In this document: positions 1 to 8,844 of the stretch, piece after piece | Numbering within the stretch: position 1 is the first letter of the stretch | How the letters are laid out: each line of letters starts with the position of its first letter | Source: Chlamydia gallinacea 08-1274/3 | GTDB taxonomy: Bacteria; Chlamydiota; Chlamydiia; Chlamydiales; Chlamydiaceae | NCBI RefSeq assembly: GCF_000471025.2 | Contig: NZ_CP015840.1 | Span: forward strand, 496,001-560,000 | Length of the DNA stretch: 64,000 bases | Reading direction: 5' to 3' | The notes under the pieces: model-generated | Database searches by the model: none | What the model was told of the DNA's origin: nothing | The model's input: only the letters and a program-made list of their open reading frames with translations | Program-made: the position numbers and the translations under genes

Positions 1-878
1 GATCTTTTGTTTATGTTCCTAAAGGCGTGCATTGTCCTATGGAAATTTCTACTTATTTTAGAATTAATGATAAAGAAGCAGGGCAGTTTGAGCGTACATT
101 AATTATTGCTGAAGAAGGCTCGTTTGTAAGTTATTTAGAAGGATGCACGGCCCCGTCATATTCTTCCAATCAGTTGCATGCTGCTGTTGTTGAGTTAGTG
201 GCTCATGAAAGGGCAACTATTCGTTATTCTACTGTTCAGAATTGGTTTTCTGGGGATAAGAATACGGGTCAGGGGGGCATATATAATTTTGTGACTAAGC
301 GAGGTTTATGTGCGGGAGATAAATCTAAAATCTCTTGGTCTCAGGTGGAAGTAGGTGCAGCAATTACGTGGAAATATCCTAGTTGTATTTTGAAAGGACG
401 TGAAAGTGTAGGAGAATTTTACTCCATAGCTTTAACTAATGGGAGGATGCAAGCAGATACCGGGACAAAAATGATGCATGTTGGAGAGAATACGACATCT
501 ACAATTGTTTCCAAGGGAATTTCTGCTGATCAGTCGCAAAATACATTTAGAAGTCTTGTATCTATATCTCAAGGTGCGCGTGGTAGTTGTAACTATACGC
601 AATGTGATTCCATGCTGGTAGGGAAATCGTGCGGAGCTTATACGGATCCTAAGATTATTGTGAAAAATCCACAGTCTTCTGTTGAGCATGAGGCAACGAC
701 ATCAAAGTTGCGAGCTGAGCAATTGCTGTATTTGCGTAGCCGAGGGTTGAGTGCTGAGGAAGCTGTGAGTTTGGTTGTTCATGGTTTTTGCCGTGAAATT
801 ATAGATCAGTTGCCTCTAGAGTTTGCTCGCGAGGCATTAAAGTTATTGTTTGTTAAGTTAGAAAATAGCGTGGGTTAG
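1..878 (+). CDS. sufB: SufB, Fe-S cluster scaffold subunit (5' end outside window)
   Basis: The frame is open from base 3, so about 291 C-terminal codons are present and the start lies upstream of the window. SufB forms the SufBCD scaffold on which iron-sulfur clusters are assembled in the cytosol. Visible family signatures are [11 protein letters not shown] at the window edge and the [11 protein letters not shown] block near 590-630; its Cys lies in the same motif as the E. coli SufB Cys implicated in cluster assembly (Cys405 there). The C-terminal [15 protein letters not shown] helix is shared by SufB and SufD. The stop is 4 bases before sufC, which points to one operon. Confidence 0.95.
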   Translation, partial: SFVYVPKGVHCPMEISTYFRINDKEAGQFERTLIIAEEGSFVSYLEGCTAPSYSSNQLHAAVVELVAHERATIRYSTVQNWFSGDKNTGQGGIYNFVTKRGLCAGDKSKISWSQVEVGAAITWKYPSCILKGRESVGEFYSIALTNGRMQADTGTKMMHVGENTTSTIVSKGISADQSQNTFRSLVSISQGARGSCNYTQCDSMLVGKSCGAYTDPKIIVKNPQSSVEHEATTSKLRAEQLLYLRSRGLSAEEAVSLVVHGFCREIIDQLPLEFAREALKLLFVKLENSVG

Positions 879-882
879 TCAA

Positions 883-1656
883 ATGCTACGGATACAAAAC
901 TTACATGTATGTTGTGAAGATGTGAAAATATTAGATAATTTCAACATTCACATGCGTCCAGGAGAATTACATGTAATTATGGGGCCGAATGGCGCAGGGA
1001 AATCGACTTTGGCTAAAGTGCTTTCTGGAGACGATAGTGTGTCGGTTATTTCCGGGGACATATATTTGTTAGGTCAGGATATCTTAGAGAAAGCTCCTGA
1101 AGAACGTGCACAATCTGGGCTGTTTATTAGTTTCCAGCAACCTCCTGAAATCCCGGGGGTGAATAATCGCTTGTTTTTAAAAGACGCGTATAATGCGTGT
1201 AAGCGCTCCCGAAAGGAAGAAGAGCTATCTGATGCGGCTTTTGATATGTTGTTATCTTCTATTGCAGAGACCTATGAGTTTCCTCTAATAGATCAGTTTT
1301 TAGAAAGAAACGTGAATGAAGGATTTTCTGGGGGAGAAAGGAAGAAAAATGAGATTTGGCAAATGCTTGTTTTAGAGCCAGAAATGATCGTGCTTGATGA
1401 GCCAGATTCTGGTTTGGATGTTGTTGCTTTAAAATGTTTGTGTAGAGTGCTTGAGAAATATCGTGATCTGCATCCTAAAAGTACATTATGCATAGTTACG
1501 CATAATCCTAAACTTGGGAATCTTCTTCGTCCTGATCATGTGCATATTTTATTGGAAGGTAGTATTGCGTGTTCTGGAGGAGCTGATTTAATGCAGGAGT
1601 TGGAAAACAAAAGTTATCATGAAGTATTTCAGGAGTTATCGAAGGGCATATGTTAG
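883..1656 (+). CDS. sufC: SufC, ATPase of the SufBCD complex
   Basis: 257 aa, the usual SufC length. This is an ABC-type ATPase that drives conformational change of the SufB-SufD scaffold; it is soluble and not part of a membrane transporter. Walker A GPNGAGKS is at residues 34-41, the signature FSGGERKKNE at 148-157, Walker B MIVLDEP at 168-174 and the H-loop His at 207. The SGGE(R/K)K(K/R)NE form of the signature is typical of SufC rather than of transport ATPases. ATG at 883 follows the sufB stop by 4 bases, and the 3' end overlaps sufD by 7 bases, so translation is probably coupled. Confidence 0.96.
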   Translation: MLRIQNLHVCCEDVKILDNFNIHMRPGELHVIMGPNGAGKSTLAKVLSGDDSVSVISGDIYLLGQDILEKAPEERAQSGLFISFQQPPEIPGVNNRLFLKDAYNACKRSRKEEELSDAAFDMLLSSIAETYEFPLIDQFLERNVNEGFSGGERKKNEIWQMLVLEPEMIVLDEPDSGLDVVALKCLCRVLEKYRDLHPKSTLCIVTHNPKLGNLLRPDHVHILLEGSIACSGGADLMQELENKSYHEVFQELSKGIC

Positions 1657-2927
1657 GTTCATTAGAACATAGTTCTCCTGTTGTGAAAGATTCTTCTGTA
1701 CATCAAGCTGCTCAAGCGTGTTGGTATCGCCATGCAAATACTGAGGAGCTTAAGGACTTCTTTCGTTGGTTTTCTTGGATAAAGGATATATCGTTATCTC
1801 CGGAGAAGTACTATTTAGCTCACGGAGCTTTAGAAACGGCAAAACAACAATGGTTACACCATCATTATTCTTTATCTGCGGAATGTATATTGATTAATGG
1901 AAAATATGAAGCTTCGCTTTCCCAGTTACCGGATGGGGTTCTTGCTATGTCTTTAGGGGAGGCACAATCGGTATTTTCTAATTTACTTCGTGTATATGAT
2001 ATTGATGAGCAACCTCTGGCTTTTTTTAATGCTGTCTGTGCTCATGATTTCGGGGTTGTTATTTATGTCCCCGAAGATTTGCAGATAAGTGAAGTACTGA
2101 GTATTCGTCATGTGTGTTTTCCCCTATCTCATGATGATAGGGTGATTTATTCTCCAAAGATTGTTTTAATTATAGGAAAGCGGGCAAGCTGCAATGTTCA
2201 TATATCTCATCATACAGAGCGTAACAGCGGAGTGATGGAGAGTTTTACTGTTGTCAATGGTGTCACGGAAATTTTTGTATCAGAAGAAGCAGAAGTTGCC
2301 CTAACGATGTGCTCTAAATATGTCAAAGAAGAAAGAGTTAGCTGGTCTCATACAGTTACTGTAGAGAAGCAAGGAGCCTGTTCTATACAGTATGATCTGT
2401 TAGAAGATGTTCAGGGGATTGGCTGGTTTGACAATACGTTTTCTTTGGTTGGTGCGCGCGCATATGGGGAAGCTTTAGTTTCTATTCTGTCTCCTAGGAA
2501 TACATGGATGCGGAATCGTGTGCATCATCATGCCGAGTCGACTATGTCACAACAATTAATTAAGTCTATTTTACATTCCGGCAGCTTTTCTTTTTCCGGA
2601 GGGATTCATATATCTTCTCAAGGAATATTTTCCGATGCTTATCAGAAACATGATACGTTATTGCTTAGTGACCAAGCTTCGGTAACAACATTTCCAAGAT
2701 TGGAAATTCTCACTGATGATGTAAAGGCTTCTCATGGAGCTACAGTGGGGCCTTTGGATCGACAACAGATGTTTTATATGCAATCGCGAGGAATGACTCG
2801 TGAAGAAGCCCAGAGAAAATTGGTCCAGGGATTTTTAATGATACAGCCCTCCTTAAAGTTCTTCCCCAAGCTTGCAGCTCAGAAACAACAAGAAGATAGT
2901 AGGGGTGTGAGTGTTGACATTATGTAA
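1650..2927 (+). CDS. sufD: SufD, Fe-S cluster assembly subunit
   Basis: 425 aa. SufD is the SufB paralogue that completes the SufBC2D scaffold. The C-terminal half shows the family core: [17 protein letters not shown] near residues 293-309, then [12 protein letters not shown] at 356-367, then [12 protein letters not shown]. The His in this motif (His362) corresponds to E. coli His360, which has been implicated in cluster formation. The Cys two residues before it in E. coli (KCSH) is Ala360 here. It overlaps sufC by 7 bases and sufS by 17 bases. The N-terminal half is divergent, as is usual for SufD. Confidence 0.93.
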   Translation: MLGSLEHSSPVVKDSSVHQAAQACWYRHANTEELKDFFRWFSWIKDISLSPEKYYLAHGALETAKQQWLHHHYSLSAECILINGKYEASLSQLPDGVLAMSLGEAQSVFSNLLRVYDIDEQPLAFFNAVCAHDFGVVIYVPEDLQISEVLSIRHVCFPLSHDDRVIYSPKIVLIIGKRASCNVHISHHTERNSGVMESFTVVNGVTEIFVSEEAEVALTMCSKYVKEERVSWSHTVTVEKQGACSIQYDLLEDVQGIGWFDNTFSLVGARAYGEALVSILSPRNTWMRNRVHHHAESTMSQQLIKSILHSGSFSFSGGIHISSQGIFSDAYQKHDTLLLSDQASVTTFPRLEILTDDVKASHGATVGPLDRQQMFYMQSRGMTREEAQRKLVQGFLMIQPSLKFFPKLAAQKQQEDSRGVSVDIM

Positions 2928-4155
2928 AAGGAAGATAAAAGAGGATTTCCCTATTTTTGCTAATAAACAACGCCAAGGGATGCCCTATATTTATTTAGAC
3001 TCTGCGGCAACTACGCATAAACCTCAGCAAGTTATTGATGCTATTACACATTTTTATAGTGTGGATTACGCAACTGTAAATCGTAATGTATACAGTTCTT
3101 CGCGATTAGTTACAGAAAACTACACTGCAGTACGGAATAAGGTGAGTCAATGGATTCATGCGGCTCATGATGATGAGATTGTTTTTACACGAGGAACAAC
3201 AGCGGCATTAAATTTACTCGCGTTGTCTGCTAATGATGTCCTAATTCCTTCAGGTGGCTGTGTTTTAGTTTCTGAGGCTGAGCATCATGCGAACGTTTTG
3301 TCTTGGGAAATTGCTTGTCGTCGTCGCGGATCTCAAGTTAAAAAAATCTCTGTCGATGATTTTGGTTACATTGATTTAAATCATTTGGAGTCTTTACTCC
3401 AGGAAGGAGCATCTTTTGTTAGTATAGCGCATGTAAGTAACGTAACTGGAGCTGTACAACCGTTAAAAGAAATTTCTCATCTTGTTCATCGCTATGGGGC
3501 ATATCTAGCTGTTGATGGTGCTCAGGGAGTAGTACACGCTCCTATTCATGTTGTACATGATGATATTGATTTCTATGCGTTTTCTTCTCATAAAATGTAT
3601 GGCCCTACGGGAGTAGGTGTCCTCTATGGAAAAAGAGAATTACTCCATAAGCTTCCTCCTGTAGAGGGGGGCGGGGACATGGTTGTTGTGTATGATAGCA
3701 ATTCCCCGGAGTATTATCCTGCGCCTCTTAAATTTGAAGCTGGAACACCCCCCATAGCCTCTGTTTTAGGCTTTGGGGCTGCTTTGGATTATTTACAAAA
3801 TGTATTAGTAGAAGATGTTTCTTTATTGTATCAACATGAAGAAGATTTAATCTGTGATCTTTATGCACAATTAATGGAAATCCCAGAAATTCGCATTCTT
3901 GGTCCTGGTTTTAGACAGCCTCGAGGAGCTTTGATTAGTTTTAGAATAGCAGGAGCACACCCTTTAGATATAGGGTGTTTATTGGATCTGCAAGGGATAG
4001 CAGTTCGTTCGGGACATCAATGCTCACAGCCTGCGATGCAGAGATGGAGCGTAGGCCACGTGCTCAGGGTCTCTTTAGGAATATATAATGACCAGCAAGA
4101 TATTTCTATCTTTATAACAGCTTTACAAGATGTTTTAGAAAAAATTCGTGTATAA
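2911..4155 (+). CDS. sufS: SufS-type cysteine desulfurase
   Basis: 414 aa group II cysteine desulfurase, PLP-dependent, supplying persulfide sulfur to SufBCD. The PLP lysine lies in [12 protein letters not shown] (Lys228); VDGAQG near residue 201 and the catalytic-Cys motif RSGHQCSQP (Cys371) are present. The GTG start at 2911 sits inside sufD (17-base overlap) with the purine-rich AGTAGGGG just upstream; TTG at 2914 is possible. The family often has a SufE partner, and none is seen in this part of the operon. It is the last gene of the suf operon and converges on the deacetylase-like gene after an 11-base gap. Confidence 0.94.
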   Translation: MLTLCKRKIKEDFPIFANKQRQGMPYIYLDSAATTHKPQQVIDAITHFYSVDYATVNRNVYSSSRLVTENYTAVRNKVSQWIHAAHDDEIVFTRGTTAALNLLALSANDVLIPSGGCVLVSEAEHHANVLSWEIACRRRGSQVKKISVDDFGYIDLNHLESLLQEGASFVSIAHVSNVTGAVQPLKEISHLVHRYGAYLAVDGAQGVVHAPIHVVHDDIDFYAFSSHKMYGPTGVGVLYGKRELLHKLPPVEGGGDMVVVYDSNSPEYYPAPLKFEAGTPPIASVLGFGAALDYLQNVLVEDVSLLYQHEEDLICDLYAQLMEIPEIRILGPGFRQPRGALISFRIAGAHPLDIGCLLDLQGIAVRSGHQCSQPAMQRWSVGHVLRVSLGIYNDQQDISIFITALQDVLEKIRV

Positions 4156-4166
4156 TCTGTTTGTAT

Positions 4167-4907
4167 TCATGTTTTTGCACGCCTTTGGCGATATCTATCT
4201 ATTATCCAATTTTTTAAATACTGGGGTTTTAAGAGGAATTTAGGCAGTTTCTCATGAGAGAGCTTAATATCTACACGATAGATATTATGTTGTTTAGCGT
4301 TTCTGTTTACTGAATTTCCAAGTATGAAAGAAAATGGATAGTATTTTTTCACAACTTGCATAGAAGAAGAATCATATTTACCAAAAGGATAAAAGAAACC
4401 TATAGGTGTTTTACCTAAGGCAGTTTTAATAGAAAACTTAGAAAGAAAAATTTCTGTTGTTAAATAAGGCGGAGAGTGACGTAAGTTACGCATCGCAAAT
4501 CCTGAAGAAGCGAGTAGTATATTGGGAGATGCAGCGATGACTTGCAGTTCTTGTTGTGAGCAGAAAGGTTGGTGAGAAGCAAACACTTCATCTTGGAAAG
4601 CTAGCGTATCGCTAGGGGCCAAGCGATGATCTAAGGGGAGGGAAGATGCAGAATTATTGGCGACGTATCTCCACGCAATACCTACAACTGCGGGAATGTT
4701 GTGCTCTTGAAGGAAGGGAAAAACATGAGAGTAGAAGTCTACAGAAGCATGATCAAAAGTTAAGATAACAGAAAATCGTCGCTTTAGGCTACCGGGAAGA
4801 GCTAAAGAATAGGTATGTTTAAGGAATAGTAAATATCTGTAGAATTTCTTAAGGAGAGCAGCCTCTTTTGAAAAACAAACCTGACGGAAGGCAAGAACAA
4901 TAAACAT
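4167..4907 (-). CDS. Polysaccharide deacetylase-like protein with degenerate active site
   Basis: 246 aa. The segment RRFSVILTFDHASVDFYSH (about residues 43-61) matches the first beta strand and metal motif of NodB/CE4 deacetylases, where TFDDG is expected. The second Asp and the Gly are replaced (TFDHA). The zinc-binding H(S/T)xxH motif is not recognisable; the corresponding region reads SSGFAMRN. The late strand FFYPFGKYD resembles the family's FRPPYG-type motif. I infer a CE4 fold that has probably lost metal-dependent catalysis, or uses it differently. The N terminus is hydrophobic and basic but has no clear signal peptide. It lies 3 bases after a 53-codon gene on the same strand. Confidence 0.7.
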   Translation of the reverse strand: MFIVLAFRQVCFSKEAALLKKFYRYLLFLKHTYSLALPGSLKRRFSVILTFDHASVDFYSHVFPFLQEHNIPAVVGIAWRYVANNSASSLPLDHRLAPSDTLAFQDEVFASHQPFCSQQELQVIAASPNILLASSGFAMRNLRHSPPYLTTEIFLSKFSIKTALGKTPIGFFYPFGKYDSSSMQVVKKYYPFSFILGNSVNRNAKQHNIYRVDIKLSHEKLPKFLLKPQYLKNWIIDRYRQRRAKT

Positions 4908-4910
4908 AAA

Positions 4911-5072
4911 CTATGTATGAGTAGAGTCAGTAGTATCGGGGTATATAGTTAAAGATCCTGAGATGACTTTAGGGGATTGAGTGGAAAGCTCTGGGGTTGT
5001 TCGAGGCGTTGAGGGAGATTCAGGGATTGGATCTGTGACAATTGGAGAATCAGTGAGTGAAGAAAAGCTCAT
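4911..5072 (-). CDS. Small Ser/Thr/Pro-rich protein, 53 aa, unknown
   Basis: The reverse strand has an ATG at 5072 preceded by AAGGA at a 5-base spacing, then 53 codons to TAG at 4911-4913. Ser, Thr and Pro dominate the composition (start MSFSSLTDSPIVTDP, end PDTTDSTHT); no Cys, Trp or hydrophobic segment is present, so it is probably disordered and soluble, or a secreted or surface linker-like peptide. It sits between two same-strand genes (23 bases after the TPR-like gene stop, 3 bases before the deacetylase-like start), which supports a three-gene transcript. I do not recognise it. It could still be untranslated spacer. Confidence 0.5.
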   Translation of the reverse strand: MSFSSLTDSPIVTDPIPESPSTPRTTPELSTQSPKVISGSLTIYPDTTDSTHT

Positions 5073-5095
5073 AGAAATCCTTGCTATAGAGTTAG

Positions 5096-5752
5096 TTAAC
5101 GTTTTTTACCAAAACGATCAGTTAATGTCCATGCTCCGTCTTTATAAAATTGTTCGAATTCTTTAAACATGGGAAGAGTTTTGAGTTCTTCAAAATCCGC
5201 TTGAGTATCTTGATTAAGAATTTCTTTGATTTCTATGATTCTTAAAAGAGTCAGGAAACGTAATGTAGGATAATCTGTGGCAGAAGATGCGGTGAGTTCA
5301 AGAAGTTGAGTAGATTTTTCCAGTGCTGAGGAGTAGTTCCCTACAGACTGTGCATCTGCGATTTCTTTAAGTAGGACTTGGGCAGGTGAAGGCATATGGA
5401 ATGTAGAGCCGATGCTGTAGGCAAGACCTGCGTAGTAGGCACCACGTAATGGTTCATTATGAATATAAAAACATGAAGAAAGAAACCCTGCGTAAGGTTT
5501 TACAGAAGCCCCCCCTAAGCGATAGGCTTTTTCTAGCATAGGTAAAGTTGTTTTTGGGGGAATAAAGCCTTGGAAGATAGCTGCTTCTGCTGTTTTTGTT
5601 AATAAAAGGATACTGTCATACTTTTCTTGAGAACTTTTTTGAAAATTATAAATAATTTTTCCTGTAAGCACTACAGCTAGAGTGACTAAAAAGGTTAAAG
5701 CAAACGCATAAGAGCAAACTCGCTTCCCTAAAGATAGGAATAAATTCTTCAT
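5096..5752 (-). CDS. Membrane-anchored helical (TPR-like) protein, unknown function
   Basis: 218 aa. One hydrophobic segment at about residues 13-36 follows a basic start (MKNLFLSLGKRV), which suggests a signal anchor with the rest outside the inner membrane. The remainder is helical with repeated alanine- and leucine-rich pairs (for example YYAGLAYSIGS and SALEKSTQLLELTASSA), resembling tetratricopeptide repeats, though I cannot define a canonical repeat set. It is the first gene of the three-gene reverse-strand group between sufS and parB. A candidate promoter with an A11 spacer lies just upstream. Confidence 0.75.
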   Translation of the reverse strand: MKNLFLSLGKRVCSYAFALTFLVTLAVVLTGKIIYNFQKSSQEKYDSILLLTKTAEAAIFQGFIPPKTTLPMLEKAYRLGGASVKPYAGFLSSCFYIHNEPLRGAYYAGLAYSIGSTFHMPSPAQVLLKEIADAQSVGNYSSALEKSTQLLELTASSATDYPTLRFLTLLRIIEIKEILNQDTQADFEELKTLPMFKEFEQFYKDGAWTLTDRFGKKR

Positions 5753-5783
5753 AATTTTTAGTGATAAAGCGCTTAATATCCTT

Positions 5784-5812
5784 AGTCTATCTAGATTTTT
5801 TTTTTTCGTAAA
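5784..5812 (-). promoter_or_regulatory. Candidate sigma66 promoter with homopolymeric spacer
   Basis: On the reverse strand TTTACG (5807-5812) and TAGACT (5784-5789) are separated by 17 bases, 11 of which are an uninterrupted A run (T11 at 5796-5806 on the plus strand). Each hexamer matches the consensus at 4 of 6 positions. The position, 32 bases before the ATG of the TPR-like gene, fits. No experimental support. Confidence 0.35.
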
Positions 5813-5991
5813 CCTCGGGCTATCACGAAATTCTCAGTACTAAGCACAATAAAAAACTCTTCACTTCTACAAGCTCTTTTGATAGAAAAGCTTCTGAATC
5901 TGTTTTTATTCGGAGTTGAAGCAATCCTTATCTCCGAAAAATAGAAAGAAGATTTTAGTTTTGGAGATATAAAAAATAGCTCAGGTACGTT

Positions 5992-6825
5992 GTGAGTGGA
6001 GTTATCAACAAAGATGCCATTATTGAGGTGTCTATAGACGATATTCGAGTAAGTCCCTTTCAGCCGCGTCGCGTGTTTTCAGAAGAGGAACTTCAAGAAT
6101 TAGTTGTTTCTTTGAAAGCTGTAGGTTTGATCCATCCTCCTGTAGTGCGAGAGATTCGTAATGGAGATCGCGTGCTTTATTATGAATTGATTGCTGGAGA
6201 ACGACGATGGAGGGCCTTACAGTTAGCAGGATATACCACAATACCAGTGATTCTTAAGCAAGTAGTTGCTGATGATATTGCTGCTGAAGCTACTCTCATT
6301 GAAAATATCCAACGGGTGAATTTAAATCCTATGGAAATGGCAGAGGCTTTTAAGAAACTCATTACGGTATTTGGTTTAACTCAAGATAAAGTAGCCAGTC
6401 GTGTAGGGAAAAAACGCTCAACAGTAGCTAATTATTTACGTTTGTTTTCTTTGTCCAAGGCTATCCAACAAAGCCTTCATGCAGGGGAAATTACTTTAGG
6501 ACATGCTAAAGTATTACTTACTATAGAGGATCCCCAATTACGCGAGCTTCTAAATACACGGATTATTCAACAACGTCTTGCTGTCCGTGAGGCTGAGCAG
6601 GAAGCTAAAAAGCTTTTATCAGGAGAATCTTTCTCTGAATCTAAGCGTAAGGAGAATACGCAAGAAATTCCTACACAATATGATAAAATACAAAAGCGTT
6701 TGAGTCAGTCTTTAGGTTATAAAGTCACAGTGAAATATCACGGTAGTCGACCTTGTGTAACATTTCATGTCCCAGATGAAGAACAGTTTCAGCAATTAGC
6801 TAATATAGTATTGAAAGACCGCTAG
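5992..6825 (+). CDS. parB: ParB-family chromosome segregation protein
   Basis: 277 aa. ParB binds parS centromere sites, spreads as a CTP-dependent clamp and works with ParA to segregate the origin. The N-domain has SPFQPRR (about 21-27) and the GERRWRA motif (69-75); the ENIQR box (104-108) and an HTH, TQDKVASRVGKKRSTVANYLR (roughly 130-150), follow. The start is GTG at 5992 with a weak AGGT upstream. No parA is adjacent, as in C. trachomatis, where CT688 is also separate from parA. It converges on dppF with an 18-base gap and no obvious terminator. Confidence 0.94.
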   Translation: MSGVINKDAIIEVSIDDIRVSPFQPRRVFSEEELQELVVSLKAVGLIHPPVVREIRNGDRVLYYELIAGERRWRALQLAGYTTIPVILKQVVADDIAAEATLIENIQRVNLNPMEMAEAFKKLITVFGLTQDKVASRVGKKRSTVANYLRLFSLSKAIQQSLHAGEITLGHAKVLLTIEDPQLRELLNTRIIQQRLAVREAEQEAKKLLSGESFSESKRKENTQEIPTQYDKIQKRLSQSLGYKVTVKYHGSRPCVTFHVPDEEQFQQLANIVLKDR

Positions 6826-6843
6826 CAACGACACAAAATATTT

Positions 6844-7839
6844 TTAGGACTTCTCTGTTTTCTCAGGAGCATGAATGCAATGATATGCATGTTTCCCGTG
6901 GGTTATGTGCTTAGGAATGGGTTCTTGAAGACAAGAGTTAGAGCGTTTAGAACAGCGGGGATAGAACATACATCCTGAAGTTATTGGTTCTTCTTGGAAT
7001 GGAGGCTGTATGCAGGATTTATTTTGGGTATTTCGGTGTTCAGGAAGATCAGGAAGTCGAGAGTCTAGTAACATTTGTGTATAGGGATGGCGAGGATGGG
7101 AAAAGATGCTTTCTGTTGGTCCTGATTCGACAATTTTTCCTTTATACATAATGATGACTTCAGAACAAAATGAGCGTACAACAGCGAGATCATGAGAAAT
7201 AAATAAATAGCTCATTTGGAGTTCTTTTTGTAAATCAGCTAGCATTTTTAAGATTTGCGCTTGCATAGATACATCTAAAGCAGAGACCACCTCATCGCAT
7301 ATCATAAGCTTAGGTGCTCCTAATAGGGCTCGTGCTATAGAGACACGTTGTTGTTGGCCACCAGAGAGTTGGTGAGGATAACGGTAAAAATACTCTGCAG
7401 ACAGCCCTACACGATTCAAGGATTCCTCAACAACTGATGTCACATGTTCTTTCGCGATAATACGGTGGTATATGAGAGCATGTCCTAAACTATCAAAAAT
7501 AGTTTTTCTAGGGTTTAATGAAGCTTGAGGATTTTGGAAAACCATCCGTACGTAAGAACGTAATCGTTTTAAGTCTTGCTTAGACTGCAGTTGTATCGGG
7601 AGATTGTTGAATGACATATACCCCGAGGTTAAAGGTAAAAGGCCCGCAAGCGCAAGAGCAAGCGTTGTTTTCCCCGACCCTGATTCTCCGATTAGACCAA
7701 TAATTTTCCCTGCAGGAATAGAGAAAGAAATATTATCAATAGCTTTTGTGGTTAATATTTTTTTTCTAAATCCAAAGGAGCGTTTGTAATAATATTTTTT
7801 TATTTGGTCAACTTGCACTAAAGGAAAAGGTTTATTCAT
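6844..7839 (-). CDS. dppF: Oligopeptide/dipeptide ABC transporter ATPase, DppF/OppF type
   Basis: 331 aa cytoplasmic ATPase of a peptide importer. Walker A GESGSGKT is at residues 51-58; the signature LSGGQQQR and Walker B LMICDEVVSALD follow. The family usually reads DEPxSALD, so the Pro is Val here. The C-terminal peptide-transporter tail HPYTQMLL and SGCMFYPRCSKRSNSC are present; this Cys-rich element can hold a 4Fe-4S cluster in Dpp systems. The gene overlaps dppD by 8 bases and is downstream of it. The permeases and binding proteins are not in this window, so they must be elsewhere in the genome. Confidence 0.92.
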   Translation of the reverse strand: MNKPFPLVQVDQIKKYYYKRSFGFRKKILTTKAIDNISFSIPAGKIIGLIGESGSGKTTLALALAGLLPLTSGYMSFNNLPIQLQSKQDLKRLRSYVRMVFQNPQASLNPRKTIFDSLGHALIYHRIIAKEHVTSVVEESLNRVGLSAEYFYRYPHQLSGGQQQRVSIARALLGAPKLMICDEVVSALDVSMQAQILKMLADLQKELQMSYLFISHDLAVVRSFCSEVIIMYKGKIVESGPTESIFSHPRHPYTQMLLDSRLPDLPEHRNTQNKSCIQPPFQEEPITSGCMFYPRCSKRSNSCLQEPIPKHITHGKHAYHCIHAPEKTEKS

Positions 7840-8791
7840 ATAACCAACACCTCACTTTATGATTTGTATTTATGTTATGGAGAGGAGGTGGCTTTAGAGT
7901 GCATTTAGGGTAGGTTTTTAAACAACGTGGGGAATAACAACATCCAGAAGGCAGGCTATCGTAACATGGGGGCTGCCCAGGAATGGTTCTAAATGTCTTT
8001 TCTTTTGCCGAGGGGCGGGAGGCAAGGAGGTCCTGAGTATAGGGATGGCGGGGATGGTGGAATATATCGTAAACAGAAGCATATTCCACCATTTTTCCAG
8101 CATACAGTACTAAAACGTCGTCAGCCATTTCTGCAACGACACCCATGTCATGGGTGATAATGAGTAAGCTCATCCCTAGTTTGTTTTGTAATTTTTTTAA
8201 TAGTTGTAGGATTTGGTATTGCACAGAAACATCTAGAGCTGTTGTAGGTTCATCAGCAATAACAATTTCAGGAGAGGAAAGCAGAGCCATCGCTATGGAT
8301 ATTCTTTGCAACATGCCTCCAGAAAGCTGGTGAGGGTAGAGGTTTAAACAAAGCTCCGGATGGTGAAATCCTGTATCCACTAGGGCTTGGATAATTTTTT
8401 CTCGCCCTGCTTGGCGAGAAAGGTGTAAGTGGGTGTCAAGGAGTTCTTGAAATTGTTTGCCTATGGTAAATACAGGATTTAATGAAGTATGAGGATTTTG
8501 AAAAATCATAGCCATTTTTGTGCCAAAAATGGCTTGCAATTCTTTTCGAGAGGCAGATAATAACTCTGTTTCTTGAAAAACAACATTTCCTGATAAAGAA
8601 AATAAAGGTGTGGGTAATAATTGCATTAAGGCTTGTGCTGTTACAGATTTCCCCGATCCTGATTCTCCGATAATGGCTAGGGTTCTTCCTGGATAAAGAT
8701 CAAACGATAGGGATTCAACTAGGGGATACTGTACGCGTCGTTGGTTTAAATGTACTGTAAGATTTTTAACTTGTAAGATGGGTGAAATCAT
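7832..8791 (-). CDS. dppD: Oligopeptide/dipeptide ABC transporter ATPase, DppD/OppD type
   Basis: 319 aa. The partner ATPase of dppF. Walker A GESGSGKS is at residues 42-49; then come LSGGMLQRISIA and Walker B IVIADEPTTALD. The tail has HPYTQDLL and SGCCYSPRCLKTYPKC, the OppD/DppD Cys-rich C-terminal element. Together the pair would power uptake of peptides from the host cytosol, a known amino acid source for Chlamydia. It is transcribed divergently from the phosphate genes, with 53 bases between the starts. Confidence 0.93.
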   Translation of the reverse strand: MISPILQVKNLTVHLNQRRVQYPLVESLSFDLYPGRTLAIIGESGSGKSVTAQALMQLLPTPLFSLSGNVVFQETELLSASRKELQAIFGTKMAMIFQNPHTSLNPVFTIGKQFQELLDTHLHLSRQAGREKIIQALVDTGFHHPELCLNLYPHQLSGGMLQRISIAMALLSSPEIVIADEPTTALDVSVQYQILQLLKKLQNKLGMSLLIITHDMGVVAEMADDVLVLYAGKMVEYASVYDIFHHPRHPYTQDLLASRPSAKEKTFRTIPGQPPCYDSLPSGCCYSPRCLKTYPKCTLKPPPLHNINTNHKVRCWLYE

Positions 8792-8797
8792 AAGTCA

Positions 8798-8826
8798 TTT
8801 ACAAGATCATTAAAGCTGGCTATTAT
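8798..8826 (+). promoter_or_regulatory. Strong sigma66-like promoter for the phosphate-permease operon
   Basis: TTTACA (8798-8803) and TATTAT (8821-8826) are separated by 17 bases; each matches the major sigma-factor consensus at 5 of 6 positions. The inferred start near 8833 leaves a leader of only about 12 bases containing AAAAAGG, which serves as the ribosome-binding site for the ATG at 8845. The divergent dppD promoter must overlap this interval or lie inside the adjacent genes. Confidence 0.65.
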
Positions 8827-8844
8827 TGCCAAAAAGGTATTCTT

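Noticed and set aside
432..689. Reverse-strand 85-codon frame inside sufB
   Set aside because: Antisense shadow of a conserved sufB segment; no family resemblance.
3665..3670. Six-G runs in coding regions (also in aspS and rplD) as phase-variation tracts
   Set aside because: Too short compared with the longer poly-G tracts of chlamydial pmp genes and located in housekeeping genes.
4981..5166. Forward-strand frame of 61 codons
   Set aside because: It lies opposite the 53-codon reverse gene and the end of the TPR-like gene; the reverse frames have better translation signals and composition.
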